A stretch of DNA of 64,000 bases, from positions 372,001-436,000 of the forward strand of contig JACJYC010000005.1 of the NCBI GenBank assembly GCA_020636325.1, written 5' to 3'. A program made the position numbers and the translations under genes. The DNA comes from Lewinellaceae bacterium. GTDB taxonomy: Bacteria > Bacteroidota > Bacteroidia > Chitinophagales > Saprospiraceae. Of the stretch, positions 16,790 through 25,576 are shown piece after piece; position 1 is the stretch's first letter, and each line of letters begins with the position of its first letter. The notes beneath the pieces are model-generated. The model was not told the origin of the DNA, ran no database searches, and was given only the letters and a program-made list of their open reading frames with translations.

Positions 16790-17941
16790 CTAAGAAGCTG
16801 CAATCACCCGTAAATGGTCCTTCACCCAATGGGCTTTGTGCAGAACTTCCTGCACGCTTTCCCCGACAACCGTCACATGGCCCATTTTCCGGAAAGGTTT
16901 GGTCGTGGTTTTGCCGTAATTGTGCACGTATACGCCGGGCGTGCGCAGGCATTCTTCCAGGCCCTCAAACACGGGAGCGCCCTCATACCCTTCAGCGCCG
17001 AGCAGGTTGACCATCGCTGCGGGCCGGACCAGTTCGGTGCTCCCCAGCGGCCAGTTGAGCACGCCGCGAAGGTGTTGTTCAAACTGCGAAGTCACACAGG
17101 CTTCAATGGTATGATGCCCGCTGTTGTGGGGCCGGGGCGCGACTTCATTGACCCAGATCTCGCCGGTTTGCGTCAGAAATAACTCAACGGCCAGCAAGCC
17201 GCAGAGGTCAAAGGCTTCGATAACGGCCTTGGCCAGGTTTTCCGCCGCCGCTTCCACGGCCGGGGATATCTGGGCCGGGCAAAGCAGCAGCTCCACCAGG
17301 TTGGCATCCGGGTTGAACACCATTTCAACAGCGGGAAAGGCGGCCAGCTCGCCTCTTTCATTCCGGGCGGCAATAACGGCCAGTTCCTTATCGATCGGCG
17401 CAAGTTCTTCCGCCAGGCAAGTCCCTTCCAGCAGCCGGGTTTCCAGGTCTTCTACCGACCGGATGATCGATACTCCGCGGCCGTCATACCCGGCAGTGGT
17501 CGTTTTTTGTACGAACGGAAAGGCCACCTCACCGGCCTCCACGGCCCGAAGCAGCGCTTTTTCATCTTCGAATACGGTAAACGGAGCGGTTGGAAAACCA
17601 TGATCCGCAAAAAACTGCTTCTGCCGCCCCTTGTCCTTGATGATTTCCAAGGCTCCCGGCCTGGGATGAATGCGCTTTCCCTCAGCTTCCAATTGATGAA
17701 GCGCTTCAATATTGACATGCTCGATCTCGATGGTCAGTACATCCACCTCCCGGCCGAATGCGAGTACGTCTTCCTTGTTTTTGAAATCACCCTCTACAAA
17801 CCGGGGCACATACGGCGCAGCCGGAAAGTTCGCATCGGCGTCCAGCGCCCAAAGCGGAAGGTGCCATTTGCCAGCTGCTAATGCCAGCATCTTACCCAAT
17901 TGCCCGCCCCCCAGAATGCCTGTTTTCTGATCGATCTTCAC
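16790..17941 (-). CDS. purK: 5-(carboxyamino)imidazole ribonucleotide synthase
   Basis: A 383-residue ATP-grasp enzyme of de novo purine synthesis that carboxylates AIR to N5-CAIR. Motifs: GILGGGQLGKMLALAAG at the N-terminus, KDKGRQKQFF, the ATP-grasp core KTTTAGYDGRGVSII, and EIWVNEVAPRPHNSGHHTIE with LRGVLNWPLG. All fit a full-length PurK. Its partner purE is not adjacent. A -7 box sits 21 bases upstream of the start codon. Confidence 0.95.
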   Translation of the reverse strand: MKIDQKTGILGGGQLGKMLALAAGKWHLPLWALDADANFPAAPYVPRFVEGDFKNKEDVLAFGREVDVLTIEIEHVNIEALHQLEAEGKRIHPRPGALEIIKDKGRQKQFFADHGFPTAPFTVFEDEKALLRAVEAGEVAFPFVQKTTTAGYDGRGVSIIRSVEDLETRLLEGTCLAEELAPIDKELAVIAARNERGELAAFPAVEMVFNPDANLVELLLCPAQISPAVEAAAENLAKAVIEAFDLCGLLAVELFLTQTGEIWVNEVAPRPHNSGHHTIEACVTSQFEQHLRGVLNWPLGSTELVRPAAMVNLLGAEGYEGAPVFEGLEECLRTPGVYVHNYGKTTTKPFRKMGHVTVVGESVQEVLHKAHWVKDHLRVIAAS

Positions 17942-17961
17942 GCTTGTTCTGATTTTAGGCG

Positions 17962-17969
17962 CAAAACTA
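17962..17969 (-). promoter_or_regulatory. -7 box (TAGTTTTG) of purK
   Basis: CAAAACTA on the plus strand is a perfect TAnnTTTG on the minus strand, 21 bases from the purK ATG. Confidence 0.6.
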
Positions 17970-17984
17970 TTGAAATAAATTTGA

Positions 17985-18413
17985 TTGAGCCGATTGAGCC
18001 GATTGTTCCGATTGGTTTTGCCTTCAGTTCCTCGGTTACTCGATTACTCAGTTCCTCAATAAATGATTGATCGATTGGTTCGAATTTTAAACTGCCGCCT
18101 TCTCAGGCAGTGCCCGGCAGGGGGAATAATGCTTCAAAATAAAAAATCCTTCCTATTTTCGCCGAAGACCTTTCCGGGGTTTTATTGTTGTTTGTTTTAG
18201 TTTATTGTGGTTTGTTTTAGTTTATTGTGGTTTGTCTTAGTTTATTGTAGTTTGTCTTAGTTTATTGTAGTTGGGTTGCGTTCCCATAAACAACCATAAA
18301 CCATCATAAACCATCATAAACCATCATAAACAATCATAAACCATCATGAACCCGCCTACGCCGAGGCTATGGCGGGCGGAGCAACCACAAACCAGCATAA
18401 ATTAAAGTCACAC
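17985..18413. repeat. AT-rich repeats in the divergent purK/dihydroorotase gap
   Basis: Three parts. 17985-18090 holds GATTGAGCC units and a CAGTTCCTCGGTTACTCG stretch similar to 34360-34440. 18183-18272 holds about five tandem copies of a 20-base unit of the type TTTATTGTAGTTTGTCTTAG. 18286-18349 holds tandem CCATCATAAA units. The end (18353-18379) carries a GC-rich inverted pair CCCGCC/GGCGGGCGG. No TAnnTTTG box for the dihydroorotase is seen. Confidence 0.75.
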
Positions 18414-19751
18414 ATGTCATCCATTCTCCTGCGAAACGCACAATTGGTCAACAAAGGCCGCATTTTTCCGGCTGATGTATTCATATCGGACGGCTTCATC
18501 CAGCAGATCGCGCCTTCCATCGACAGGGGCGCCGACCTTGAGATGGACCTTTCCGGCAAATACCTCCTCCCCGGGATCATCGACGACCAGGTCCACTTCC
18601 GGGAACCCGGGCTGACCCATAAGGCTGAGATCTTCACGGAATCGAGGGCGGCCGTTGCCGGCGGGGTGACTTCCTTTATGGAAATGCCCAATACCAAACC
18701 GCCCGCCCTGACCCAGGAATTGCTGGCCGACAAGTACGCCATTGCCGCCGCCAATTCACTGGCCAATTATTCATTCTTTATGGGCGCCGGCAACGACAAC
18801 CTGGAGGAAGTGCTCCGGACCGACCCCGAAACCGTCTGCGGCATCAAGGTATTCATGGGCTCCAGCACGGGCAATATGCTGGTCGATAACCCGAACACCC
18901 TTGAGTCCATTTTTGCAAACGCCCCGATCCTGGTCGCTACCCATTGCGAAGACGAGACTACCATTCGGGCCAATACGGAAATTTACCGGCAGCGGTACGG
19001 CGAAGACATTCCCATCGACTGCCACCCGCTGATCCGCAGCGTAGAAGGGTGCCTGCTGTCATCTTCCATGGCGGTTGATCTGGCCAAACGGCACAACACA
19101 AGGCTTCATATCCTCCATATTTCCACCGCGGACGAACTGGCCCTTTTCCGGAACGACATCCCGCTGGAACAAAAGCGGATCACGGCGGAGGTGTGCGTCC
19201 ATCACCTGTATTTCAACCGCGATGATTACGCCCGGTTGGGATCGCAGATCAAGTGCAACCCGGCCATCAAGGATAAAAGCCACCAGGAAGCCCTTTTCCC
19301 GGCTTTGCTCGACAACCGGCTCGACATCATCGCGACCGACCACGCGCCGCATACCTGGGAGGAAAAACAAGGGAATTACTTCCAGGCGCCGTCCGGAGTG
19401 CCGCTGGTGCAACACACCCTCAACGTAATGCTGGAATTCTACCGGCAGGGGCGGATCACCCTGGAACGAATCGTTGAAAAAATGTGCCACGCCCCGGCTG
19501 TCTGTTTTCAGGTCGACCGGCGCGGGTTCATCGAGGAAGGCTTCTGGGCGGATCTGGTCATTCTGGATCCGGACCGCGACTGGACCGTCAAAAAAGACAA
19601 CATTTTCTACAAATGCGGCTGGTCGCCTTTTGAAGGCCACAAATTCAAAGGGTTCGTTGAAGCAACCATCGTCAGCGGCCACCTGGCCTGGCAGGACGGT
19701 GTTTTCTTCGACGGCACACCCGGAAAAAGATTGTCTTTCGACCGGCGATAA
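18414..19751 (+). CDS. dihydroorotase, with Gln at a metal-ligand position
   Basis: A 445-residue amidohydrolase of pyrimidine synthesis (carbamoyl-aspartate to dihydroorotate). Present: GIKVFMGSSTGNM with the Lys that is carboxylated in the family, ATHCEDE, LHILHIST, the substrate loop NPAIKDKS and IATDHAPHTWEEKQG. The first metal motif, usually H-x-H, reads DDQVHFREPG, with Gln59 and His61. I recall similar D-D-Q-V-H sequences in other Bacteroidota, so this may be a lineage trait. The frame opens at 18369 inside a repeat; the ATG at 18414 (MSSILLRNAQLV) is the likely start. A 2H phosphoesterase gene follows after 22 bases. Confidence 0.9.
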   Translation: MSSILLRNAQLVNKGRIFPADVFISDGFIQQIAPSIDRGADLEMDLSGKYLLPGIIDDQVHFREPGLTHKAEIFTESRAAVAGGVTSFMEMPNTKPPALTQELLADKYAIAAANSLANYSFFMGAGNDNLEEVLRTDPETVCGIKVFMGSSTGNMLVDNPNTLESIFANAPILVATHCEDETTIRANTEIYRQRYGEDIPIDCHPLIRSVEGCLLSSSMAVDLAKRHNTRLHILHISTADELALFRNDIPLEQKRITAEVCVHHLYFNRDDYARLGSQIKCNPAIKDKSHQEALFPALLDNRLDIIATDHAPHTWEEKQGNYFQAPSGVPLVQHTLNVMLEFYRQGRITLERIVEKMCHAPAVCFQVDRRGFIEEGFWADLVILDPDRDWTVKKDNIFYKCGWSPFEGHKFKGFVEATIVSGHLAWQDGVFFDGTPGKRLSFDRR

Positions 19752-19773
19752 CCCGCCAAAACGCCTTCTCCGC

Positions 19774-20313
19774 ATGAACGACCCGCTGTTTTTTATGGCT
19801 TTGCTGCCGGGTCCCGAGATCCGGGCCGAGGTTACCGCATTCAAGGAATACGCCGCCAGGCATTTCAACACTTCGCGCGCCCTCACCTCGCCGCCCCATA
19901 TCACCGTTTTTCCGCCGTTCAGGTGGAAAACCGCCCGGTACCGCGATCTGGTCCGGGTAATGGAACTTTTTGCCGCCCGCGAAAAGGCTTTCTGGATTGA
20001 ATTAAAGCATTTCAACGCTTTCGCACCCAGGGTCATCTATGTCGATGTGGCGGAAAACGCCGACCTGCAAAGTCTGGAAAAACGGCTGGTCGCTACGCTG
20101 AAAGACCAACTGAACCTGGAAAAAGAGCATGCCCAGCCATTTCATCCCCACATGACTGTCGCATTCAAGGACCTGGATAAGGCTGTTTTCCCCAAAGCCT
20201 GGGATTATTTTTCCGGTTTGAATTACCAGCGCATGTTCCAGGCCGGCGCCCTGACCTTATTGCACCATGAGAACGGGAAATGGCATATCGACCGGGAGAT
20301 TAAATGGGGTTGA
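19774..20313 (+). CDS. 2H phosphoesterase, 2'-5' RNA ligase/cyclic phosphodiesterase family
   Basis: A 179-residue protein with the two H-x-T/S motifs that define the 2H superfamily: PPHITVFPPF and, about 90 residues later, HPHMTVAF. These His residues form the active site in LigT/ThpR proteins, which hydrolyse or form 2',5'- and 2',3'-cyclic phosphate bonds in RNA. The frame is open upstream to 19474 within the dihydroorotase gene, but the ATG at 19774 (MNDPLFFMALLPG) gives the family start. Cotranscription with the dihydroorotase gene is likely from the 22-base gap; a functional link is not evident. Confidence 0.88.
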   Translation: MNDPLFFMALLPGPEIRAEVTAFKEYAARHFNTSRALTSPPHITVFPPFRWKTARYRDLVRVMELFAAREKAFWIELKHFNAFAPRVIYVDVAENADLQSLEKRLVATLKDQLNLEKEHAQPFHPHMTVAFKDLDKAVFPKAWDYFSGLNYQRMFQAGALTLLHHENGKWHIDREIKWG

Positions 20314-20339
20314 AGCCCCTGGTTACGCCTTCATACCCG

Positions 20340-20560
20340 ACCACTGACCCCCTCCTACGCTGAAGCTACGGCCACCGGGCGACGAAGCTTTCGGCGAAGT
20401 TGCCGGGCGGAGACTGACCCCCTCCTTCGCTGAAGCTACGGCCACCGGGCGACGAAGCTTTCGGCGAAGTTGCCGGGCGGAGACTGACAACTGACAACTG
20501 ACAACTGACAACTGACAACTAACCACTGGCAACTAACCACTGGCAACTAACCACTGACAA
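20340..20560. repeat. inverted 70-bp units and CTGACAACTGACAA array
   Basis: Two tandem 70-base units (20344-20413 and 20414-20483) are the reverse complement of the units at 15791-15930. They are followed by six or so CTGACAACTGACAA and CTGGCAACTAACCA repeats up to about 20560. The remaining 160 bases before the WG-repeat gene are unique sequence with no clear signal. Confidence 0.85.
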
Positions 20561-20724
20561 CCGGCGAGTGTCGTTCGGCAAACAAAACCTGCCGTAGCAA
20601 AATTGGTGCTTGCCGGACTGTAACTTTATTCCCATTTTGCGATATTAAATTGCCGATCACTGGTATTTTCCCGCAATTAAACACCCGTAAATGCGTTTTT
20701 TTCAAACGTACACCCAATCGATTT

Positions 20725-23700
20725 ATGCGCAAAATAGGGTTACTCTGTTTATTGCTCGTGTTGGGAGGAAAAATCTGGCCCCAGCAATATTTCCCGGTCA
20801 AGCAGGATAAAAAATGGGGCTTGATCGACGCTGAAGGTCAAATTGTCCTGGCCCCCAGGTACGAAGCCATTGGTGAATTCAAGGCTTTCGGCTACGCGGT
20901 CATGCAGCGTGACGGAGGTGTTGGTTTGCTGGATAAGTCCGGCAAAGAAGTCGTACCTCCCAAATACGAGGACCTCAAGGTGCTCGATTCCACTTTGATT
21001 GCCGTTATGGACCTCGGAGAATGGATGGTGGTCAATCTCCAGGGCAAGGTTATATTGCCCAAAGGCTACAATAAAGTGGAGCTGTGGGACAACGATTTTC
21101 TGGGTTTCGTCAAGGACGGCAAGTGGGGTGTGATCCGGGAAAACGGCACGCAGGTGATCCCGCCGCGATACGATGAGATCATGCAGGAGCCCGAAGGTTT
21201 TTTCATTACGCGGCGCAGCGATCAGCTGGGCGTCATCACGGACCGGGGGCGGGAAATCCTGGGCAATACCTCCCAGGAAATCCGGATTTTCAACGACAGT
21301 CTCCTGTTTTTCCGGACCGGCGCTCAATGGGGCGCCATCGACCGGGAGGGTCAGCAGGTAGTCCCCCCGAAATATGACAGTTTCCGGCGCCTGACCGACC
21401 AATACGTCAAGCTGGTGGCCAACAACCACCTCTACCTCTACTCCATCCCCTGCAACCAGATCCTGAGCCAGGGCGAATACGATGAATTTTACAGCTTCAG
21501 CCGCAAATACGTACTGGTTAAGAAAGACCGCCGCCTGGGCCTGATGGACTGGTGCGGCAACCTCGTGTTCAGTCCGCGGTACATGGAGATCCAGCCGTAT
21601 GACAACCAGCTGTTCCGCGTCAACCAACAGGGGCGCTGGGGCGTGGCCAAAGGGGAGAACGAGGTGATCATCCCGATGGCCTACGATTATATCGCTCCTT
21701 TGCGCAATAAGGTTTGCCTCATCAAAAAGGACGGCCTCTTCGGGGTAGCCAACGTAAAAGGCCAGGAGATCGTCCCGCCCAGGTATCAACGCGTTGAAGT
21801 GGAAGCCGGGCAGGCCAAAGCCTATATCGGCGAGGAAGGCGGGAAAGAATCGCTGACGTTGTACCATTTTGACGACGACGGCAACCTCGTCGACGAAAGC
21901 AATTTCTCCAAACACTTTACCATCAGGATCGGCGGCAAACAGGACGCCAAAAGCGCACCGGAGGGTCAGCAAGCCGAAGGCGACCTGCTGCTGGATAATT
22001 TCGAATGGTTTTACTCGCCGGTAGCCGACCGGTGGGGGCTGCGCAGAATGTCCGACGGCGGTATCCAGATCGAGCCGAAGTTCCATTATATCCAGGTGGA
22101 AAAAGACCTCGGTTTTACCCTGGTGGGCATCGAACAATTCAATAAATACGAATTCGAGCGGTCTACCTTCCAGTTCGACATGATCTTCGGGCTCGTCAAC
22201 AATGAGGTCGGATTGCCGGTTACCGAAATTGATTTCTGGGATATCCGCTTTGACGATTTCAGAAAGGGCTTGCCTGCCGCGCGGTGCATATTTTCCAACG
22301 GCCGTTTCGGTCTCGTCGACCGGATCGGGCGCATCATCAAAAAGGATATGGCCTATATCGGCGATTTTTCGGACGGAACGGCCCGGGCCAGCGTCCGCGG
22401 CCGGATGTCAGCCAGCCTCAAGGAAAAATTCAGCCTCGGAAAACTCCGCGATAACCTGGCCGAATGGCTCTCCCCCAGCAACATGACCGATTATACGCAA
22501 TACGACCAGCTCTTCCGGGAAGACGCGGCGCTGATCTGCGAGAATTGCGAATGGGGATATATGGATACGCTGGGAACCATGGTGGTTGAACCGCGATTCT
22601 CCTTTGCTTTCGACCTGGTCAATAACGTAGGCATCGTGGCCAGCGACGGGAAATGGGGCCTGGTCAATTCCAAGGGCAAAAACCTCATTCCCTGCAAATA
22701 CGACGGCATTGAGTTCCTGGAAAATACCGACAACAAGATCGTCCGGGTTTACGTCCAGGAGCCTAAATACGGCCTGATCGATACCCTGGGCCGGATCGCC
22801 GTCAACGCCACCTACGATGAGATCGGCTCTTTTGCCGAAGGCCGCCTGGCCGTGAAACGCAACGGCATGTGGGGATTCGTCAACGCCGACGGCATCGAAG
22901 TGATCCCGTGCCGGTTCCGGGAGGTCCGGGATTTCAGCCAGGGCCTGGCCGCCGTCAAGCTGGGGTACAAATGGGGTTTTATCGACAAACAGGGCGATGT
23001 GGCCATCGACTTCAAATACCGGCGCGCCGGGAATTTCAAGGAAGGCCTCGCCTGGGTGTACGACGACAAAGGGGCCGGTTTCATCAATCCGCAGGATGAA
23101 ATGGTGATCCCTTCCAAATTCGAAAAGGCTTTTGACTTCGCTTTCGGCGTAGCCCGGGTCGTGGACAAGAGCAAGTACGGCCTGATCGACAAAACCGGCA
23201 AATATGTAGACCGGCCGGCTTATTCCAATATCGATGAATTCAACCGCCACGGATTGGCTGTTGTCCGGTACGGGCGGGACCGGATCCGGTACGGGGTCAT
23301 CAATTACCGGGGTGAAAAGATCACCTCCGATGACTACCTGGCCATCGACTCCTTCAGCGAGGGTATGGCTGCGGTCAAATACAAGAACGGATACGGGTTT
23401 ATCGACACGACCGGTACGCTCGTGATCCCGGATGTCTATGACAAGGTATCCGCCTTTTCGAGCGGGCGGGCAGCCGCTTACCTCAAGGGCCAATGCGGCT
23501 ATATCGACCGGACCGGCAGCCTGGCGACCCCTTTCCAGTTTACGCGTTGTCAGGATTATGCCGGCGAACGGGCTGTCGTTTATCAGGGCATTAAGAATGC
23601 GGGACTGATCGACCTGGAAGGCAATATTGTCATGCCCCCGGAGGTAGACCGGCTGCTGAAGTTTCAGGAAGGCCGGGGGCTGGTCCGGGATGAAAAATAC

Positions 23701-24057
23701 AGGTTCTATTATATTACGGAAAAATCGGACCTCTACAACGGCTATTATCAGGGCGCCCGCGAGTTCCACCATGGCGTTGCCGTCGTTCAGATCAATGGCA
23801 AATGGGGGATCATCAATCAGCGCGGGATCGCCATCATCCCCCCCAAATACGACCGCATCGAAGATTTCCAGAACGGTTACGCCAAGGTCCGCATTGAAGG
23901 CTTCAACGGCCTCTCCAACCTCGAAGGCGAGCTGATCGTCAAACCGGATTACGAGTTCATTTCTTACGTCGGCCAGGGCCTGTTCCGGGTAGAACAAGGC
24001 GACAAGATCGGCTATTTCGACTCGCAGGGGAACTGGGTCTGGGATCTGACGAAGTGA
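20725..24057 (+). CDS. giant exported WG-repeat protein
   Basis: A 1,110-residue protein with a Sec signal peptide (MRKIGLLCLLLVLGG, cleavage near residue 19-20) followed almost entirely by WG-type repeats: units of 45-50 residues of the form K-W-G-L-I/F-D-x-x-G-x-x-V-I-P-P-x-Y-D-x-I. Clear units are KKWGLIDAEGQIVLAPRYEA, GKWGVIRENGTQVIPPRYDE, GKWGLVNSKGKNLIPCKYDG and GKWGIINQRGIAIIPPKYDR; more than 15 can be counted. A less regular segment (about 410-640) interrupts the series. The repeats form beta-rich modules of unknown role; localisation is periplasmic or surface. The frame opens at 20650, but the ATG at 20725 puts the signal peptide first. Confidence 0.9.
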   Translation: MRKIGLLCLLLVLGGKIWPQQYFPVKQDKKWGLIDAEGQIVLAPRYEAIGEFKAFGYAVMQRDGGVGLLDKSGKEVVPPKYEDLKVLDSTLIAVMDLGEWMVVNLQGKVILPKGYNKVELWDNDFLGFVKDGKWGVIRENGTQVIPPRYDEIMQEPEGFFITRRSDQLGVITDRGREILGNTSQEIRIFNDSLLFFRTGAQWGAIDREGQQVVPPKYDSFRRLTDQYVKLVANNHLYLYSIPCNQILSQGEYDEFYSFSRKYVLVKKDRRLGLMDWCGNLVFSPRYMEIQPYDNQLFRVNQQGRWGVAKGENEVIIPMAYDYIAPLRNKVCLIKKDGLFGVANVKGQEIVPPRYQRVEVEAGQAKAYIGEEGGKESLTLYHFDDDGNLVDESNFSKHFTIRIGGKQDAKSAPEGQQAEGDLLLDNFEWFYSPVADRWGLRRMSDGGIQIEPKFHYIQVEKDLGFTLVGIEQFNKYEFERSTFQFDMIFGLVNNEVGLPVTEIDFWDIRFDDFRKGLPAARCIFSNGRFGLVDRIGRIIKKDMAYIGDFSDGTARASVRGRMSASLKEKFSLGKLRDNLAEWLSPSNMTDYTQYDQLFREDAALICENCEWGYMDTLGTMVVEPRFSFAFDLVNNVGIVASDGKWGLVNSKGKNLIPCKYDGIEFLENTDNKIVRVYVQEPKYGLIDTLGRIAVNATYDEIGSFAEGRLAVKRNGMWGFVNADGIEVIPCRFREVRDFSQGLAAVKLGYKWGFIDKQGDVAIDFKYRRAGNFKEGLAWVYDDKGAGFINPQDEMVIPSKFEKAFDFAFGVARVVDKSKYGLIDKTGKYVDRPAYSNIDEFNRHGLAVVRYGRDRIRYGVINYRGEKITSDDYLAIDSFSEGMAAVKYKNGYGFIDTTGTLVIPDVYDKVSAFSSGRAAAYLKGQCGYIDRTGSLATPFQFTRCQDYAGERAVVYQGIKNAGLIDLEGNIVMPPEVDRLLKFQEGRGLVRDEKYRFYYITEKSDLYNGYYQGAREFHHGVAVVQINGKWGIINQRGIAIIPPKYDRIEDFQNGYAKVRIEGFNGLSNLEGELIVKPDYEFISYVGQGLFRVEQGDKIGYFDSQGNWVWDLTK

Positions 24058-24060
24058 TTG

Positions 24061-24239
24061 TTTACAGGGATTTCGGTCCGATGGACCCTCTTACAGGGAT
24101 TTCGGTCCGATGGACTTCCTTTTTATTGATGATTGATGATTACATGATTGTTGATTGTTGATGGGGGCAGCCGTTGTAAAGTCGAAGGGTTACCTTACCC
24201 CGACTTACCACTTACGACTTACAACTTACGACTTACAAC
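24061..24239. repeat. duplicated 25-bp element and TTACGACTTACAAC array
   Basis: Two copies of a 25-base unit containing GGGATTTCGGTCCGATGGAC lie at about 24061-24085 and 24090-24115, then GATTGATGATT-type repeats, then a CTTACGACTTACAACTTACG array whose last unit supplies the TAA stop codon of metK. It lies between convergent genes. Confidence 0.8.
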
Positions 24240-25493
24240 TTACAACCCGAACGCCGTCTTCACCTTATCCACATAATCCAGTTTTTCCCAGGTAAAGGTT
24301 TCTACGTCCAGTTTCAGTCTCTGGCCGGAGCCGTTGACCAGTTCGACGGATTTATTCTCCGGGGAGCGGCCCATATGGCCATAGGCGGCCGTATCGGAAT
24401 AGATCGGATTGCGCAGTTTCAGGCGGGTTTCGATGGCGTAAGGCCGCATATCGAAGAGCTGGCCCACCTTTCTGGCGATCTCGCCGTCGGAGAGGCCGAT
24501 CTTGGCCGTGTTGTAGGTATTGACGTAGATATTGGTCGGAGCGGCAACGCCGATGGCGTAGGAGACCTGTACCAGCACCTCGCTGCATACGCCGGCTGCA
24601 ACCAGGTTCTTGGCGATATGGCGCGTAGCGTAGGCTGCCGAGCGGTCGACCTTGGAGGGATCTTTGCCGGAGAAGGCGCCGCCGCCGTGGGCTCCTTTGC
24701 CGCCGTAGGTGTCTACGATGATCTTGCGACCGGTGAGGCCGGTATCGCCGTGCGGGCCGCCGATGACGAACTTGCCCGTAGGGTTGATATGATAAGTGAT
24801 ATCGCCGTCGAACAGTTTCTGCAGGGAAGGCTTCAGGCCGGCTTTGATCCTGGGGATGACGATATGGATGACGTCCTCCCTGATCTTGTCGAGCATGGCG
24901 GCGTCGTCTGCAAATTCGTCGTGCTGGGTTGAAACCACGATGGTGTCGATGCGTTGCGGGACGTGGTCGTCGGAGTATTCGATGGTGACCTGGGATTTGG
25001 AATCCGGCCGCAGGTAGGTCATTTCCTGGCCTGCTTTGCGGATGGCAGCCAGTTCCTGCAGGATCTTATGCGCCAGATCGAGGGCCAGCGGCATGTAGTT
25101 TTCAGTCTCGTTGGTGGCATATCCGAACATCATACCCTGATCGCCGGCGCCCTGGTCTTCGGGGTTTGTCCGCTCTACGCCCCGGTTGATATCCGGCGAT
25201 TGTTCGTGGATGGCCGACAGCACGCCGCAGGAGTTGGCCTCGAACATGTACTCGGACTTGGTATAGCCGATACGGCGGATGACATCCCGGGCGATCTGCT
25301 GTACATCCAGGTAAGTGGAGGATTTGACCTCGCCTGCCAGGATGACCTGCCCGGTGGTGACAAGCGTTTCGCAGGCGACCTTGGATTGGGCATCAAAGGC
25401 CAGGAAATGATCTACAAGCGCGTCGGAAATTTGGTCGGCTACTTTGTCGGGATGACCTTCCGAGACGGATTCTGACGTAAATAGATATGGCAT
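24240..25493 (-). CDS. metK: S-adenosylmethionine synthase
   Basis: A 417-residue enzyme that makes SAM from methionine and ATP. All signature blocks are present: GHPDKVADQISDA, GAGDQGMMFGYA, the DPSKVDRSAAY loop with GGGAFSGKDPSKVDRS, and FVIGGPHGDTGLTGRK. Length is slightly above the E. coli enzyme, as usual in this phylum. The stop codon overlaps the TTACAAC repeat array of the preceding intergenic region. A perfect -7 box lies 28 bases upstream of the ATG. Confidence 0.97.
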   Translation of the reverse strand: MPYLFTSESVSEGHPDKVADQISDALVDHFLAFDAQSKVACETLVTTGQVILAGEVKSSTYLDVQQIARDVIRRIGYTKSEYMFEANSCGVLSAIHEQSPDINRGVERTNPEDQGAGDQGMMFGYATNETENYMPLALDLAHKILQELAAIRKAGQEMTYLRPDSKSQVTIEYSDDHVPQRIDTIVVSTQHDEFADDAAMLDKIREDVIHIVIPRIKAGLKPSLQKLFDGDITYHINPTGKFVIGGPHGDTGLTGRKIIVDTYGGKGAHGGGAFSGKDPSKVDRSAAYATRHIAKNLVAAGVCSEVLVQVSYAIGVAAPTNIYVNTYNTAKIGLSDGEIARKVGQLFDMRPYAIETRLKLRNPIYSDTAAYGHMGRSPENKSVELVNGSGQRLKLDVETFTWEKLDYVDKVKTAFGL

Positions 25494-25520
25494 TGGATTC
25501 CTTGGTTGTTAATTGCGGGG

Positions 25521-25528
25521 CAAAAATA
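25521..25528 (-). promoter_or_regulatory. -7 box (TATTTTTG) of metK
   Basis: CAAAAATA on the plus strand reads TATTTTTG on the minus strand, 28 bases before the metK start. No SAM riboswitch fold was noticed in the short leader. Confidence 0.6.
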
Positions 25529-25576
25529 GAACAATGTTTGTAAGTATCCCCTAAAAAATTGAATCCGCTTGCCGGG

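Noticed and set aside
18010..18090. tRNA-like TTCGAAT sequence
   Set aside because: GGTTCGAATTTTAAAC lacks a T-arm partner and the rest of a cloverleaf; part of the dispersed repeat family.
20749..22137. 462-residue minus-strand open frame (and 22408-23997)
   Set aside because: Antisense shadows of the WG-repeat gene.
24240..25550. SAM riboswitch in front of metK
   Set aside because: The leader between the -7 box and the start codon is only about 28 bases, too short for a known SAM aptamer.
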